A stretch of 64,000 nt of DNA from Cristatella mucedo (lineage: Eukaryota; Bryozoa; Phylactolaemata; Cristatellidae): positions 1,661,269 to 1,725,268 of the forward strand of contig WPIO01000089.1 of assembly GCA_009760855.2 (NCBI GenBank), written 5' to 3'. Under the pieces are notes generated by a model that worked only from the letters and a program-made list of their open reading frames with translations, was not told where the DNA came from and did no database searches. Position 1 is the first letter of the stretch; every line of letters starts with the position of its first letter. Shown in pieces: positions 24,441 to 44,925 of the stretch. A program made the position numbers and the translations under genes.

Positions 24441-25039
24441 AAAAGCGTATGCTTTTATTGCAGATAGTGGGCAATAGCTGCAAACAAGTGCTGCATGCTA
24501 ACAAGTTGGGCGCTCGCCTTTCCGTTGGTGGATACGACGGGTGCAACGTCTCACTATGGAAGCGCGACCGGAAGCCGGCGCTACAGCTGATACAGCGATC
24601 CTGCTTTTCTTCTCGCTTCACCAAAGCTGCGGCGGCAAGGTTCTTCAGCTATCAGCGCCGACGATGTGCGGCGGTAGCGGGTGAGCTGACGTAATCGTGC
24701 GGCAGTAGCTGCTCGAGCAGACGCCCGAGTTCAGGCGCTGCTCGAGCAGCGCCGTGCTGGCCGTGCTTCCGTCGGATTATCTCCCGTACTCGACTGGATC
24801 GGACGTTCGTCTCCACCGCCTTCCTTGAGCCATCGAACCGATTTGTGAAGTCTCGGAATTCTGTTTCCTCTCGCTCGATGAGGCACTTATCGTGACAGTG
24901 CTTTGAAAATCGATTTGTCAGTGCAGCCATGTTTATCTGCTCCTCTCACTCCTCAGCTCAGGCACCTTTCTGGGCGCAGTGTGAAGACTTTTGGACGCAG
25001 CTTTCGTCCTGTAGCTTTCATACTCGCGTTCAATCCTAG

Positions 25040-25125
25040 CAACTGTAAAGCGCCTAGAAAGATATTGAGTTCTCTGACGGTGCTTTATCAAGTGTATTAT
25101 TATTATTATTATTATTATTATTGTT
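25040..25125 (+). mobile_element. Solitary 3' tail of LINE family B
   Basis: GTAAAGCGCCTAGAAAGATA, then ACGGTGCTTTATC, then (ATT)n. Same hairpin-plus-tail as the coding LINE copies, with no coding part. Confidence 0.75.
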
Positions 25126-25640
25126 ATTCTGCTGATTTCGCGTTCACATCACCGAGCAGTCTTAGCGCCATTGTCAGCTCGCGGACATCTGTCCGACTCG
25201 CTGAATCGCTATGGCAGCTGTAGAGCACCCATGGCGGCCTCTCCACGAAATGGGATGACTAGATAGCACGAAGTCGTGGCACGCCACACCCTGGAAGAAC
25301 TTCAGTGTCACGTTCGCTGTCAGGTTCTCACGCCGACGGACGTGGCTAGCAGGTCACCTAATCGCGTTCGAAGCGTTGGCACCCACGGAGATCACGAGCG
25401 CTTGCATTGCTGCCTGCAAACGAAGCAGCATGGACAGCGGCTGCGAAATGTCATTAGCTGTCGAATAAGTTGTTTGCCTTCCGACTCTGAGACGGCGAAA
25501 TTATAACAAAGAGGTATTGACCCATTGGCGTAGCAACCGACAGCAGCCTTTTCGCCTTACGAATAATGGCACGCTAGGCTGGCTAGGCCAGCTTGCTAGG
25601 CGAGCACGCTCGCCGCCGTCCCACCCTCTCCCGCTCTGCT

Positions 25641-26033
<393 letters not shown>

Positions 26034-26397
26034 TGGACAGTCTGGTCTGTATGGCAGTATTTAAAGCAAGTCTTTAATTCAGAGCCGTGGTCTATTCCAC
26101 AGCCACGGAATGGCCAAATGTCCGCAGCAGCTGCCGTAATGCACGGCCGCACGACGATTACCTCCGTGTCCTTTAACGCTCTCTAAACCATAGATGGCGA
26201 CATATCCGGATCCCAACGAGTAAATAACGTTCAGCTCTAGCACCGTCGTAATCTAATTCAGTCAGGAAGCCGGCGTGTCAGCTAGGCAGTAGGCCGGATT
26301 GATTAGCATCTGATAAGCATCCCACCAGGCCTCCAGTTTGGCATACCAACAGCTAAGCAGAATCTGTAAATGTAGAGAATTCACCGGGCTGCTAGTT

Positions 26398-26399
<2 letters not shown>

Positions 26400-26492
<93 letters not shown>

Positions 26493-26594
26493 AGCCCGGC
26501 TCGAACTAAAGTACCTTCACCCCGTGCGCACTCGTATTCGGCGCCCGGCTCGAACTAAAGTACCTTCACCCCGTGCGCACTCGTATTCGGCGCC
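26400..26594 (+). repeat. (CT)n microsatellite and adjacent 49-bp perfect tandem duplication
   Basis: A pure CT array at 26,405-26,491 is followed by two identical 49-bp units starting GCCCGGCTCGAACTAAAGTA (first at about 26,496, second at about 26,545). The perfect identity means the duplication is very recent or is an assembly artefact at the edge of the CT array. Confidence 0.85.
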
Positions 26595-27044
26595 GAGATA
26601 TCGTTTGACATCAGACGCTGCGCTCTTCTGGCAGTTCAGCTCTGTTTGCTAAGGCCGGCTGCCTTTACTGGTGAGCCTCATCTCTGAAACCGCGGCACAT
26701 CAAGCGGGTCCAGAGTCCGACACCAAAGCGCCGATCGGGGCGGTAGAGGCCAAACCTCAATGAACGACAGCAGTCATTTATTCAGCATACAACCTTCTTC
26801 AGATGCACTGAGCGAAAGCGGCGCAGTGGAGGCGAAAAGGACCGAAAGGATAAAGAGAGAGAGAGAGACAGAGTGTGTGTATGGGGAGGTTGAGAGCAAT
26901 AGCTAGAGTAAACAAAGCATTGTACAGAGAGATAAATAGACAGACGAAGATTTGTAGAGTGACCGAAATAGAAATAAAAATAAAGATAAATAGAAATTAG
27001 AAAGTGGATAGAATGGAAATATGTAGATTGATAAATAAATTCTG

Positions 27045-27215
27045 GATGATTCAATAGCCTCTTTTATACAGCGGCAGAAGAGCCTTAACGGCTATCACCA
27101 CTGCTTGCAGCGGCGATAAAGGATCGCGCATTGCAGAATTCGAACCCACGACCTCGAGACAGAGGTTTTGTAAAGCAACCACCTTACCTAGCGTGCCGTC
27201 ACGGCTCACCATAGA
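27045..27215 (-). mobile_element. SINE family 1, - copy
   Basis: The complement reads GGCACGCTAGGTAAGGTGGT and GGTCGTGGGTTCGAATTCTG (A and B boxes) with the same body as 18,430-18,645. It sits about 660 bp upstream of the candidate first exon of calmodulin. Confidence 0.82.
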
Positions 27216-27881
27216 CATGACATGGAATCGGTAGGTTGCCTCATCGCTCATTGCGTCATCGGGCTACAGTCGACTGTCTGCCGCCGTCGCTGCTACGTAT
27301 TGGGCGATTGATGCAAGCCTCCAGGCACGGGGTTGGGGGCTGATTCGCGGACTTCCGAAAACCGGCGACATTTGGCGCTGACGAATCGGTACTATACCCG
27401 TCGCCTCCGGCAAGCAGTTATCACATGAGCACGTTCTTAGTAAGCGCCCTAGCTACAGTCGCGCCTTGCTGCACTATACGATTTCATGCTCATTCATCCA
27501 GCCGCAGTCGTTTATCTACTTCTCCAGTGCAGTATACAAATACGAGCTCACTCGAATGGCGGAGCTCGAGAAATACAATTTACCGGCGCAGCGCAAGCGC
27601 TCAGCGTGCTGGCAGCTCGCTGGAGCGTGGCAGCCGAGCGTCAGCGGACGCGGCGTGCCAAAGCGCTAAGCCGCCGGCAGACGCCGTCCGCCGGGAGCCG
27701 ACATCGGAGCCAACGAGCGGTGGGATCGAGGCTCGAAGTACCGAGATCGCGCGCCGAAGAAAGCGTGTCGTTGCGCGCGCGCGCGAGGCGCGGCGTCGCC
27801 GCAGGTTTGAATTCATCGACCGTCTGCCGTTGCAGGACGCTGGCCGGCAGCGTGGACAGCGGCGAGCTTTTCTGCTGAGCC

Positions 27882-37078
<9,197 letters not shown>

Positions 37079-37285
37079 ATAGACCCAGGGTCCAGAGACA
37101 TCGGCTTGCGATCCCTCTTAAAATATATGCATTCTTTGTTTTTATTTCATTTTATTTTTTCTATTGCGTGACACATTACATGTGCAGTAAATGTGGTAAC
37201 ACTCGACATCTAATGTACATAAGTTTATGTTCACATATCAGCTTGTATTACCAGGCAGGTCAATAAACTGTGCAGGCGCTGTGCC
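37079..37285 (+). terminator. Calmodulin 3' UTR and polyadenylation signal
   Basis: AT-rich 3' UTR following the stop. A canonical AATAAA is at 37,262-37,267 with a TGTGCAGGCGCTGTGCCTTG stretch downstream. A second AATAAA overlaps the stop codon itself, too close to serve on its own. Confidence 0.6.
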
Positions 37286-37678
37286 TTGCTTCATTATCCC
37301 ACAAACGTATAGCCATTTTGCAACAGGCCCAGTACTATCGGCTAGGTGGCACATCACTCCTTGAACTGTACTAGAAATTGATGCTTGCAGAAAGAGACCC
37401 ATCCTACACGTCAATTGAGACCGAACAATCTGACCTGGAAGCCACGTGACCAGGTAGGTGAATGCGTGGTCTGTTGCTCATTTCGACTGAAATTCGCCAA
37501 TAGATCTCCAGGTTCTTGTCGATCACAAGCAAACTTTTCAGACTCCTGGGTTATTTCAAGAGGTCAAGCCACTCAAGGCCAGAAGAAACAAGGTGTCCAA
37601 GGAATTTTTTTTATTCAAACATGCATTACGATCAATATGAAGCCTGGTAGTGCATGTCCTTAGAGAGAGATACACTTA

Positions 37679-38110
37679 TCAGGTTTTAATGATAGAGTTC
37701 AGCAACAGAATGTCATTAAGGTGATTGTCAGTGAGCTGAGAGCCCTGCTTGTTCTTATGAAATTTCATCTTGGAGAACAGCTGTTCGCACGGATGAGTGC
37801 TGCCAAACATTGCGATAACAGGCTTGGTACAGCAAACAATATTGGGAGCTGAGCATGTGGCAACTGAAGTAAAAGTCAGTGAGACTAATGCATGAAGTAA
37901 ACTTGGACAAAAGACCATCCGAAGCCTGCAGCTCAATCAGCTCCAGTTGGGCATCAGAGAAGGCGCCGTCATTAGGAAAGTCAATAGAAGTGCTGGCAAT
38001 CTTGAACTCTTGCGAATGAGAACTCACATCGGTGAAGCGAGAAGAGAATTCATTCTGCAGGCTTGATAGCACACGATTGCATTCTTTGGTGTCAACGAGG
38101 ACTTATCACA
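37679..38110 (-). pseudogene. hAT transposase relic (GTF2IRD2/SCAND3-like), C-terminal part
   Basis: The complement encodes IASTSIDFPNDGAFSDAQLE, LELIELQASDGLLSKF, then after a frameshift PVIAMFGSTHPCEQLFSKM and SQLTDNHLNDILLLNSI. The MFGST..CEQ.FS.M..NK...S.LTD.HL signature is the C-terminal region of Charlie-type hAT transposases and their domesticated relatives. One frameshift and no upstream catalytic core within the window. It is a different hAT lineage from the one at 12,996-16,462. Confidence 0.85.
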
Positions 38111-38442
38111 CTGAGCGACGAACAAACAGTCGCAATAGACGCCCACACAACTATATGAGTAGACATTGATCATCCCTTCCCAGTCAGGCACTACTGTTTC
38201 ATATATGTATGTGCCTGATATCAGATCTAAAAATTAACACCGGCCACAGCTTGAGCTGCAACCAGTAGTAATAAAGTGGAATAAAACTGCGAAAATTCAA
38301 TTAGACCGTATCCAACAATAAATATGCAACGTTAAGACGAGCTAGGCCGTAAGACCTGAGTTTGCCGACCTCGCATTCAGATTTCTCATGTTCGAAGCGT
38401 CCGTGTGACCTGGCAGCTACCAACGCGATCAGCCCCACCGCT

Positions 38443-38449
38443 CGCTCTC

Positions 38450-38532
<83 letters not shown>
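38443..38532 (+). repeat. (CT)n microsatellite
   Basis: CT array with CCCT interruptions, 230 bp left of the Polinton boundary. Confidence 0.95.
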
Positions 38533-38533
<1 letters not shown>

Positions 38534-38667
38534 GCCCTCCTACAAAACGTACGCTTAAAATGTTTGACCAACTCTTGGCTCAACAGATTCTAGTGCGTCA
38601 ACTTCGCTCTCAAGATATCCAATAGCTTCGGCCCCGTCGGACGCCGAGAGCATAGGCTGTGTAGTAG

Positions 38668-38704
38668 GCCGTGTAGCTCTACCAGGAGACTCGAGCTACA
38701 CGGC
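38668..38704. repeat. Perfect 12-bp inverted repeat next to Polinton left edge
   Basis: GCCGTGTAGCTC at 38,668-38,679 and GAGCTACACGGC at 38,693-38,704 form a perfect 12-bp stem with a 13-nt loop. It lies about 60 bp outside the composition switch that marks the Polinton edge. Confidence 0.8.
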
Positions 38705-38831
38705 TACGCGCGCACCTGTGGCGGCATTCCCAAGCCGGATTAAAGTGGAAGCAGCCGGATATGGTCTTTCATTAGAATTATTTTTAGAGTATCATTTGAT
38801 ATGAAAACTTTTAACTTTTGATTTTGGTGAA

Positions 38832-41800
38832 ATGGAGAGAGTAGGTTCTCAATCTAAATCAATTTTAACTATGGATAGCGAATCACCAGATGAAATTTTA
38901 TGACAAAATAATGCTTGCACTTGGTATAAATTCTGAGTTACTCGTTGAGAGATGCGTTGGTTCTGGTATTTATTGGCTTTCACTCATTTTCAGTAGTTAT
39001 ATCTAAATATATTCCAATCGGTGGCGGATCATATGTTGAAACCCCTGATTATCTAGCTAAGGAAAAGTGTGTTACTAACCTAAAAAACTATGATGATGAG
39101 TTTTGTGCACTCTGGTGTGTTTTGAGAGTTCTAAATCCAGTAGAAAGAAATAAATGGAAGACAAATGATTTAAAAAAAATACTAAACAAACAATATTCAA
39201 GTTTAATTAGTGATATCGAATGGCCAATGAAAGTTAAAGATACAAATAAACTAGAGAAAGCTATGAATGTTAGCATACATGTTTACTCATGTAGATATAA
39301 AGAATCAAGAGTTTCTCTTTTAAGAGTTGTTAAGAAAGCTAATGAGATTCCAAATAGACATATTAATCTGTTGCTTATAACAAGTAGTAATATCGAACAT
39401 TATATTTTGATTAACAATTTTAACGCTTTGTGCAGACCATCTAGTTCTGGAGGAAAACAATATTACTGCCATCGATGTTTAAATAGATTTTTTGATAAGA
39501 CACAAGTAGATGAACACCTAAAAATATGTGATAGCATAAACTCAGGAACGACAATATATGTAATAATGATAATAATAATATTGCACTTGATAAAGCGCCC
39601 TCAAAGAACTTAATCTCTTTCTAGGCGCTTTACATTTGCTGCAAAGTGATACGCAATAGAATAGTAAGTAAAATCATGCTTGAAAAACAAACAAAATGAA
39701 TAACATGGTTAGGGGTTACATGCAGTGGGTCAGCATGCAAATGTGGTTAGTGGCAGCATGCACAGTGTCAGCACGCATGAGCACATCAAGGACGAATCAC
39801 AGGGACACACTAAATGCTGTCCTAAATAGGTATGTTTTTAAGTTCTTTTTAAATGTGGTCAGGTCAGGGGATGTTCTGATGCAGGTCGGGAGGGAGTTCC
39901 AGGCTGTGGGAGCATACGAGCTAAATGCACGGTCTCCAAAGGATTTAAGGTTTGTACGAGGTATTTCTAGACTGTTGGATTCCGAAAAGCGAGTGGTACG
40001 ATGCTTTGCCTGATGGGGTAGTATATCTGAAAGGTAGGCTGGAGCCATAGAATGAAGAGACCTAAAAGTGAGCGACAAAACCTTGAAGTCAATCCGTTGC
40101 TTGACTGGTAGCCAGTGCAGGTCGGCGAGAAGTGGAGTAATGTGGCAACTGCGACGCTCACGACAGACAAGCCTAGCTGCAGAGTTTTGCACCAGCTGCA
40201 ATCGTCTGATCGCACATGCTGGTAGGCCAGTAAGCAGTGAGTTGCAGAAGTCGAGACGAGATGTCACGAATGCATGGACCAACTTGGACGTGGTATCCTT
40301 ATCTAAACAAGCCCTAATTTTAGCAATGTTATGAAGCTGAAAATAGGCTGATTTGACTGTGGAGCTGATGTGGTCGTCTAACGAGAGGTCGCTTTGGAAT
40401 ATGACACCTAGATTTCGAGCTGATGCAACTGGAGATATGCTGGCAGAGCCAATTTTGAAAGTCAGCCTTTCCAATTTCTGAATAACACTAGGTTTGCCCA
40501 TAACTAGTAAGTTAGTTTTATCGTAATGCCAGATGAGCATAATAAATTTATATCATTTGATTCATTCAAACATCTAAACGTATGTCTTTTTGTTTGTTAT
40601 GCAGACTTTGAATGTTTAGTGCAAAAAGGAGAACACGATGACCACTTTTCAACACACACACCATGTTCTGCAGCATATGTTATAGTTGATTGGAATGGTG
40701 AAGTTGTTGATAGGTTTTTAAACGTTGGTCTTGATAGTGTGAATACTTTCTTAAAAAGATTATTTGCTGTATAAGATTTTTATAAAACTAGAGTAGTTGA
40801 GAAAAATTTAGAGAGTACGATGGAAGATTTAACTGATGGTGAAATGAAAGCACACGATGATGCAATTTTCTGTTGGATGTGTAAAGGTCCATTTAATCAA
40901 AAAAATAATGAGTTGAGAAAAGTATTTGACCATTGTCACTTAATAAATAAATATAGAGGCGCTGCACACCATTCATGTAATTTTAAAGCAAGTATGGACT
41001 TTAGAAAATGGCAGTTACCTCTTTTATTCTATAACTTTAGAGGGTATGATTCACATATTATTGTTAAAGCACTAGAGAATTTTAGCGTTGAAGCAGAACC
41101 AATTGCAAATAATTTAGAAAAGTATATGATGCTTAAAGTTGGTGGTTTGGTTTTTAAAGACAGTATGCAGTTTATGATTGGTTCATTAGAAACTATTGCT
41201 TCGACAATGGGATAAACAAATGACTGTTTTCCAATTTCAAATAAAGTTTTAAGTGAAAAGTATAAAGGAAAAATCTTAACCTTCTTACTATTAAAGGAGA
41301 ATATCCTTATGAGTTTATGGATTCTTGGGAGAAATTTAATTGTGATGCTTTACCGAGTAAGGAATCTTTTTACTCTAATGTTTATATGGAAGGAATATCA
41401 GATGATGATTATAAAAAAGCAAATGACGTTTGGAAAGAATTTGATTGCAAATCATTTATTGATTACCATGATTTATATTTAATCACCGATGTTTTGCTAT
41501 TAGTAGATTGTTTTGAAAGTTTTAGAAAAGGATTGCTATCTAAACTAAAATTAGATCCTGCAAACTTTGTTACAACACCAAATTTTTCATGGAGCGCTGT
41601 GTTTTGGTATTCTGGAGTAAAAATTGAGTTATTAACAAAGAGAGAGAGACATATGACACATTTAAAAAGTCAATTCATGGTGGTATTTGTCAAGTTAATA
41701 GTAGAATAGTTAAAGCAAACTATCCTATGGTACCTGGATATGATTCTAGTAAGCTGACAAGGTGGATTACTTATCAAGACGCTACAAGCTTATACCCAAC

Positions 41801-43130
41801 AGCAATGATGGAACTTCTTCCACAAGGAGAGATTGAAGAGTGCTCAATTGATGGATGAGATAGAGAACAAAAACTATCATTACCTGACGAGTCGGATATT
41901 GGAGCTTTCTTTGTTGTTGATATTGAATACGATCCTAAAACAAAAGAGTACTATCACGATTTGCACAACGAATATACATTATGCGCATCTAACAGAGTTG
42001 TTGACTGTAGTGAGTATTCTAGTTTTCAAAATAAATTTAAAGTAGGTGCGTGTAATGTTCCAAAACTAATGTGTGACCTTTCATTAAAAAAGATTATTTA
42101 ATTCACTATAGATATCTAAAATTTTGTTTGACACACGGAATGATAGCTACCGTAAAAAGGTTTATAAATTTAAGCAATCTAGGTGGTTGGAACCATTCAT
42201 CCAAATGTGTGCTGATATGAAAGCAGCAAATTCGAATTAAAAATACTTGAGAAATCTTTGGAAATTGATAATGAATGCTTTTTATGGTAAAACATGTGAA
42301 GATGTTGAAAAAATAGTAAAAACTTATTTGATTAATGTTATAGATGAGATAGGAAATAAAAAGTTTAATATAAAGGAATACGAGATCCGAGAATGATACA
42401 TTTTAGAGATTTTAGTAAAACGTTAACAATATTTCAAATGAACCAATCAAAAACTAGATTAAATAAACCAATGCTTATAGGAAGCGCAATTCTTGACTTA
42501 TCTAAATTACATATGCAAAAGTTTTATTATGATGTTATAAAACAAAAGAATAACGAAAAAGTTAAGTTAATATATACTGATACAGATTCATTGATCATGG
42601 ATATTGAAACACCTAATTTATATGATGATATGAAAAATATGCCTGAATGGTTTGCTGAAGATACGATAGGAAAATTTAAAGATGAAACAGAAGGAAAAGT
42701 AATTGCTGAAGTATGTGCTTCAAGACCAAAACTGTATTCAGTTAGTATCGTTAATACAGAAAGAAAAGCAGCTGCAAAAGGAGTTACAAAAGCAGTTTTA
42801 ACTAAGACAATGGGTCATGACACTTTTGTTAATTGTTTAACAGATAGTGTATCAATCTTCAACGGAAAAACAATTGATGGGTTTAAAGAAAAACAGATTA
42901 GAAAGTTTTATAAGATATCGCAAAGTAAGCATGAGTTATTCACCGATAAGCTAGAAAAAGTAGCACTATTAGCTTTCGATTCAAAACGATACTGGTTGGA
43001 CTGTGGTATTTGCAGTTACGCTTATGGACACTATAGAATTGCTGATGCATTAAGTAATAATCTAAATCCAGGACGATGTAAAACTTGCAATGTTGGTAAT
43101 ATTAATATAGATGCCAAAACGAAAGAGTGA
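38832..43130 (+). pseudogene. polB: Protein-primed family B DNA polymerase, broken
   Basis: Replicative polymerase of the element. Recognisable parts in order: N-terminal GSSY-type box (YIPIGGGSYVETPDYL, 39,010-39,060), a zinc finger CHRC..F..H, exonuclease I YADFE (40,598), a DHCH...YRGAAH zinc-binding box (40,928), exonuclease II NFRGYDSH (41,033), exonuclease III YHDLYLITDV (41,464), motif A DATSLYP (41,778), motif B LIMNAFYGK (about 42,262) and motif C YTDTDS (42,573). All catalytic motifs are visible. The gene is interrupted by a LINE (39,565-40,522), an early frameshift near 38,955 and further stops and shifts near 40,771, 41,213, 41,708, 41,857 and 42,100-42,390. The last 738 bases (42,393-43,130) are open. 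Confidence 0.93.
39565..40522 (-). mobile_element. LINE family B inserted in polB
   Basis: 5'-truncated copy in antisense orientation to polB. Its reverse-transcriptase tail is open over 247 codons (40,540-39,797, the first few codons being polB sequence). The 3' end carries the GGCGCTTT hairpin arm and an ATT-type tail at 39,565-39,581. GTAAT occurs immediately at both edges (39,560-39,564 and 40,523-40,527), a candidate 5-bp target duplication. The insertion falls between the zinc finger and exonuclease I region of the polymerase. Confidence 0.92.
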
Positions 43131-43278
43131 AGAAATCATTGAACCTGAAGCAAAAGTAAAAGCTGAACATGATATTCGGGAAACAACAAAAGAAATGTAT
43201 GAATTGCAAATAGAAATGGAATATGATAGAGCAGAAGAGGAGTTAATTTTTGAGATGATAGGAATAAATTTATATTAA
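43111..43278 (+). CDS. Small charged protein, 55 aa, overlapping the end of polB
   Basis: ATG at 43,111 gives MPKRKSEEIIEPEAKV..., ending ...MIGINLY with TAA at 43,276. It overlaps the last 20 bases of polB in another frame. It is rich in Glu and Lys, has a likely helix in its second half, and opens with a basic MPKRK patch that could be a nuclear localisation signal. No family recognised. It lacks the TATAG motif right at its start (ATTAATATAGATG gives a close variant, TATAG directly before ATG), which supports this start. Confidence 0.6.
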   Translation: MPKRKSEEIIEPEAKVKAEHDIRETTKEMYELQIEMEYDRAEEELIFEMIGINLY

Positions 43279-43302
43279 TAAATAAAATTCATTATTATAG
43301 AA

Positions 43303-43473
43303 ATGGAAAATGTTGAAAATGAATATGAATCTGAATATGAATAGTCTGACAGTGATGATGCTGATTACAATCCAGAAGAATCAGAATATGAATGTGATGA
43401 GTCAGAATATTCAGATGCTAGCGAAGAAGATGAATATGAATACAATTACGTAAATGAGGAAGAAGAACTATAA
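43303..43473 (+). pseudogene. Small acidic protein, 56 codons with one in-frame TAG
   Basis: The start at 43,303 follows TATTATAGAA, the shared gene-start motif. The frame is almost entirely Glu, Asp, Ser and Tyr (repeats such as EYESEYE and SEYECDESEY). TAG at 43,342-43,344 interrupts it at codon 14, and the rest stays open to TAA at 43,473. The acidic Tyr-rich composition resembles a disordered transactivator or DNA-mimic tail, but no function can be assigned. Confidence 0.55.
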
Positions 43474-43494
43474 AAATTTTTATATTTATATAGA

Positions 43495-43770
43495 ATGGAT
43501 GTTTCTAGAATTCTTAGTTGCGAACAATCAAGAGATATGGCTCTTAAAATTTGTCTACAAAAGTTAAAGAGAGTAGATCAGAGAATTGTTAAGCATTCAC
43601 TTGATAAACGTATTCCAGACTTGGATAGCTCGCATATTAGTGTTCTTGTCGAGATTTGCGATACTTGTGATAAACTAATGGAATGTAGAAGCAAAATAAA
43701 TGAAATGCTAGTAGAAGCAGAAAAGAAATCAAAAACTCCAAAAACTAAACAGGGCGTACAAATTAATTAA
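43495..43770 (+). CDS. Small helical protein, 91 aa, unknown
   Basis: Starts 2 bases after TTTATATAG. Predicted to be mostly helical and basic at the C-terminus (AEKKSKTPKTKQ). Contains four Cys (ILSCEQ, KICLQK, EICDTCDKLMEC). No recognised domain. One of a run of four to six short + strand genes between polB and the fibre cluster, a position where Polintons usually carry lineage-specific genes. Confidence 0.75.
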   Translation: MDVSRILSCEQSRDMALKICLQKLKRVDQRIVKHSLDKRIPDLDSSHISVLVEICDTCDKLMECRSKINEMLVEAEKKSKTPKTKQGVQIN

Positions 43771-43801
43771 TTAATTTTGAATTAAATGTTACATAGTATA
43801 T

Positions 43802-43972
43802 ATGGATCCAAAAATAACAAATTATAAAATTAGTAATGCAATTCAAGATATTAGTCAAGGTAGAACATTAAAATTAACTGATGAACTTATCAAAGTTTTA
43901 TTTGAAATGTGTACCCATGAAGATAAATATGAGGAACTTAAAATTAAAGCAAGAGAGTTAATAAAGAATTAG
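43802..43972 (+). CDS. Small protein, 56 aa, unknown
   Basis: ATG at 43,802 directly follows AGTATAT. Encodes MDPKITNYKISNAIQDISQG and ends ...LKIKARELIKN. Likely two or three helices, with a single Cys-Thr-His-Glu loop in the middle. No family recognised. Too short to be certain, but the start motif, tight spacing (31 bp after the previous stop) and codon use match the neighbours. Confidence 0.6.
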   Translation: MDPKITNYKISNAIQDISQGRTLKLTDELIKVLFEMCTHEDKYEELKIKARELIKN

Positions 43973-44006
43973 ATGTTTGGTATTTTTCTTATAATAGTAT
44001 AGGAAA

Positions 44007-44537
44007 ATGTCGACAACTGAAGTAACTGATGCCAGTCTTGCTACATCTGCAACTCTGCAGAAAGCATATGTTGATTATCTTGTAAAGTCTAGAATGACTG
44101 CTTATGATCAACAGACACTCGACTCAGATATCTCAATTATGACAGATACATCTGTAAAAAAGTTGTATATTGATGAGTGTGACATTGAAGCACAAAAGGT
44201 AATCGATTCTGGAATGGCATGTATAACAAGTGACCTTGAAGCAACAGTTAGAACTAAAGTTGATACTCTTCTTGATACACCTGGAGAAATCTCTGGATAT
44301 ACAACATGGATTGCTAACCAGCTACCAACACTTTCAACTGTTATCTCAGGCGTTGCAGGAATGAAACCTGATATCTCTGGAATTGTTAAGGATGAATGCT
44401 ATGCAATTCTACCTGATATCTCTGATGGAACTAGTGCCAGACAAAAGGCAACACTTGCTGCTCCAGCAGTTGCTCCAGAGGTTGTCGCAGATCCGAATGC
44501 CCCAGTTTCTGATACAATTCCAACAACCACACAGTAA
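44007..44537 (+). CDS. Unknown viral protein, 176 aa
   Basis: Starts 4 bases after AATAGTATAG. Encodes a soluble Thr/Ser/Asp-rich protein (MSTTEVTDASLATSATLQKA) with a proline/alanine-rich C-terminal tail (APAVAPEVVADPNAPVSD) ending TIPTTTQ. No transmembrane segment and no recognised domain. The tail resembles flexible linkers of virion proteins, so a structural role is possible but unproven. Confidence 0.75.
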   Translation: MSTTEVTDASLATSATLQKAYVDYLVKSRMTAYDQQTLDSDISIMTDTSVKKLYIDECDIEAQKVIDSGMACITSDLEATVRTKVDTLLDTPGEISGYTTWIANQLPTLSTVISGVAGMKPDISGIVKDECYAILPDISDGTSARQKATLAAPAVAPEVVADPNAPVSDTIPTTTQ

Positions 44538-44556
44538 ATAATTTATTTATATAGAA

Positions 44557-44925
44557 ATGAATGTAGAAACAAGAAGTAAAGATTGTCTAACAGTTGCACA
44601 AGGACAACAGACTATAAAAATTTGCTCATTTTCCATGGGAAGAATTGAAGATATTAGGAGTAAACTATTAGAAGCATTAAAATTAGTTTTAGAATATAAA
44701 ACTTTAAGAGTAAATCATTCAGAAAAAGAAATGGTATATATTTTTACAAAAATTAGGGATGGATCAATCTTTTCAGAGTTTCTTAAAGATTTGAAAATAG
44801 ATAAAATAAATAGTCTTAAATCAGATGCATACTCTAAAAAAATAGAGTTAACAAAACAATTAACAGGAAAAGAATGTAGTTTACCAACTGAGCGTTTTAA
44901 AGAAAGTCTACATTGGAAAGTTTAA
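44557..44925 (+). CDS. Unknown viral protein, 122 aa
   Basis: Starts 3 bases after TTATATAG and 19 bases after the previous stop. Mixed helix/strand, basic (MNVETRSKDCLTVAQGQQTI). No recognised family. Its stop codon overlaps by 3 bases the stop of the convergent fibre gene at 44,922, showing very tight packing. Confidence 0.75.
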   Translation: MNVETRSKDCLTVAQGQQTIKICSFSMGRIEDIRSKLLEALKLVLEYKTLRVNHSEKEMVYIFTKIRDGSIFSEFLKDLKIDKINSLKSDAYSKKIELTKQLTGKECSLPTERFKESLHWKV

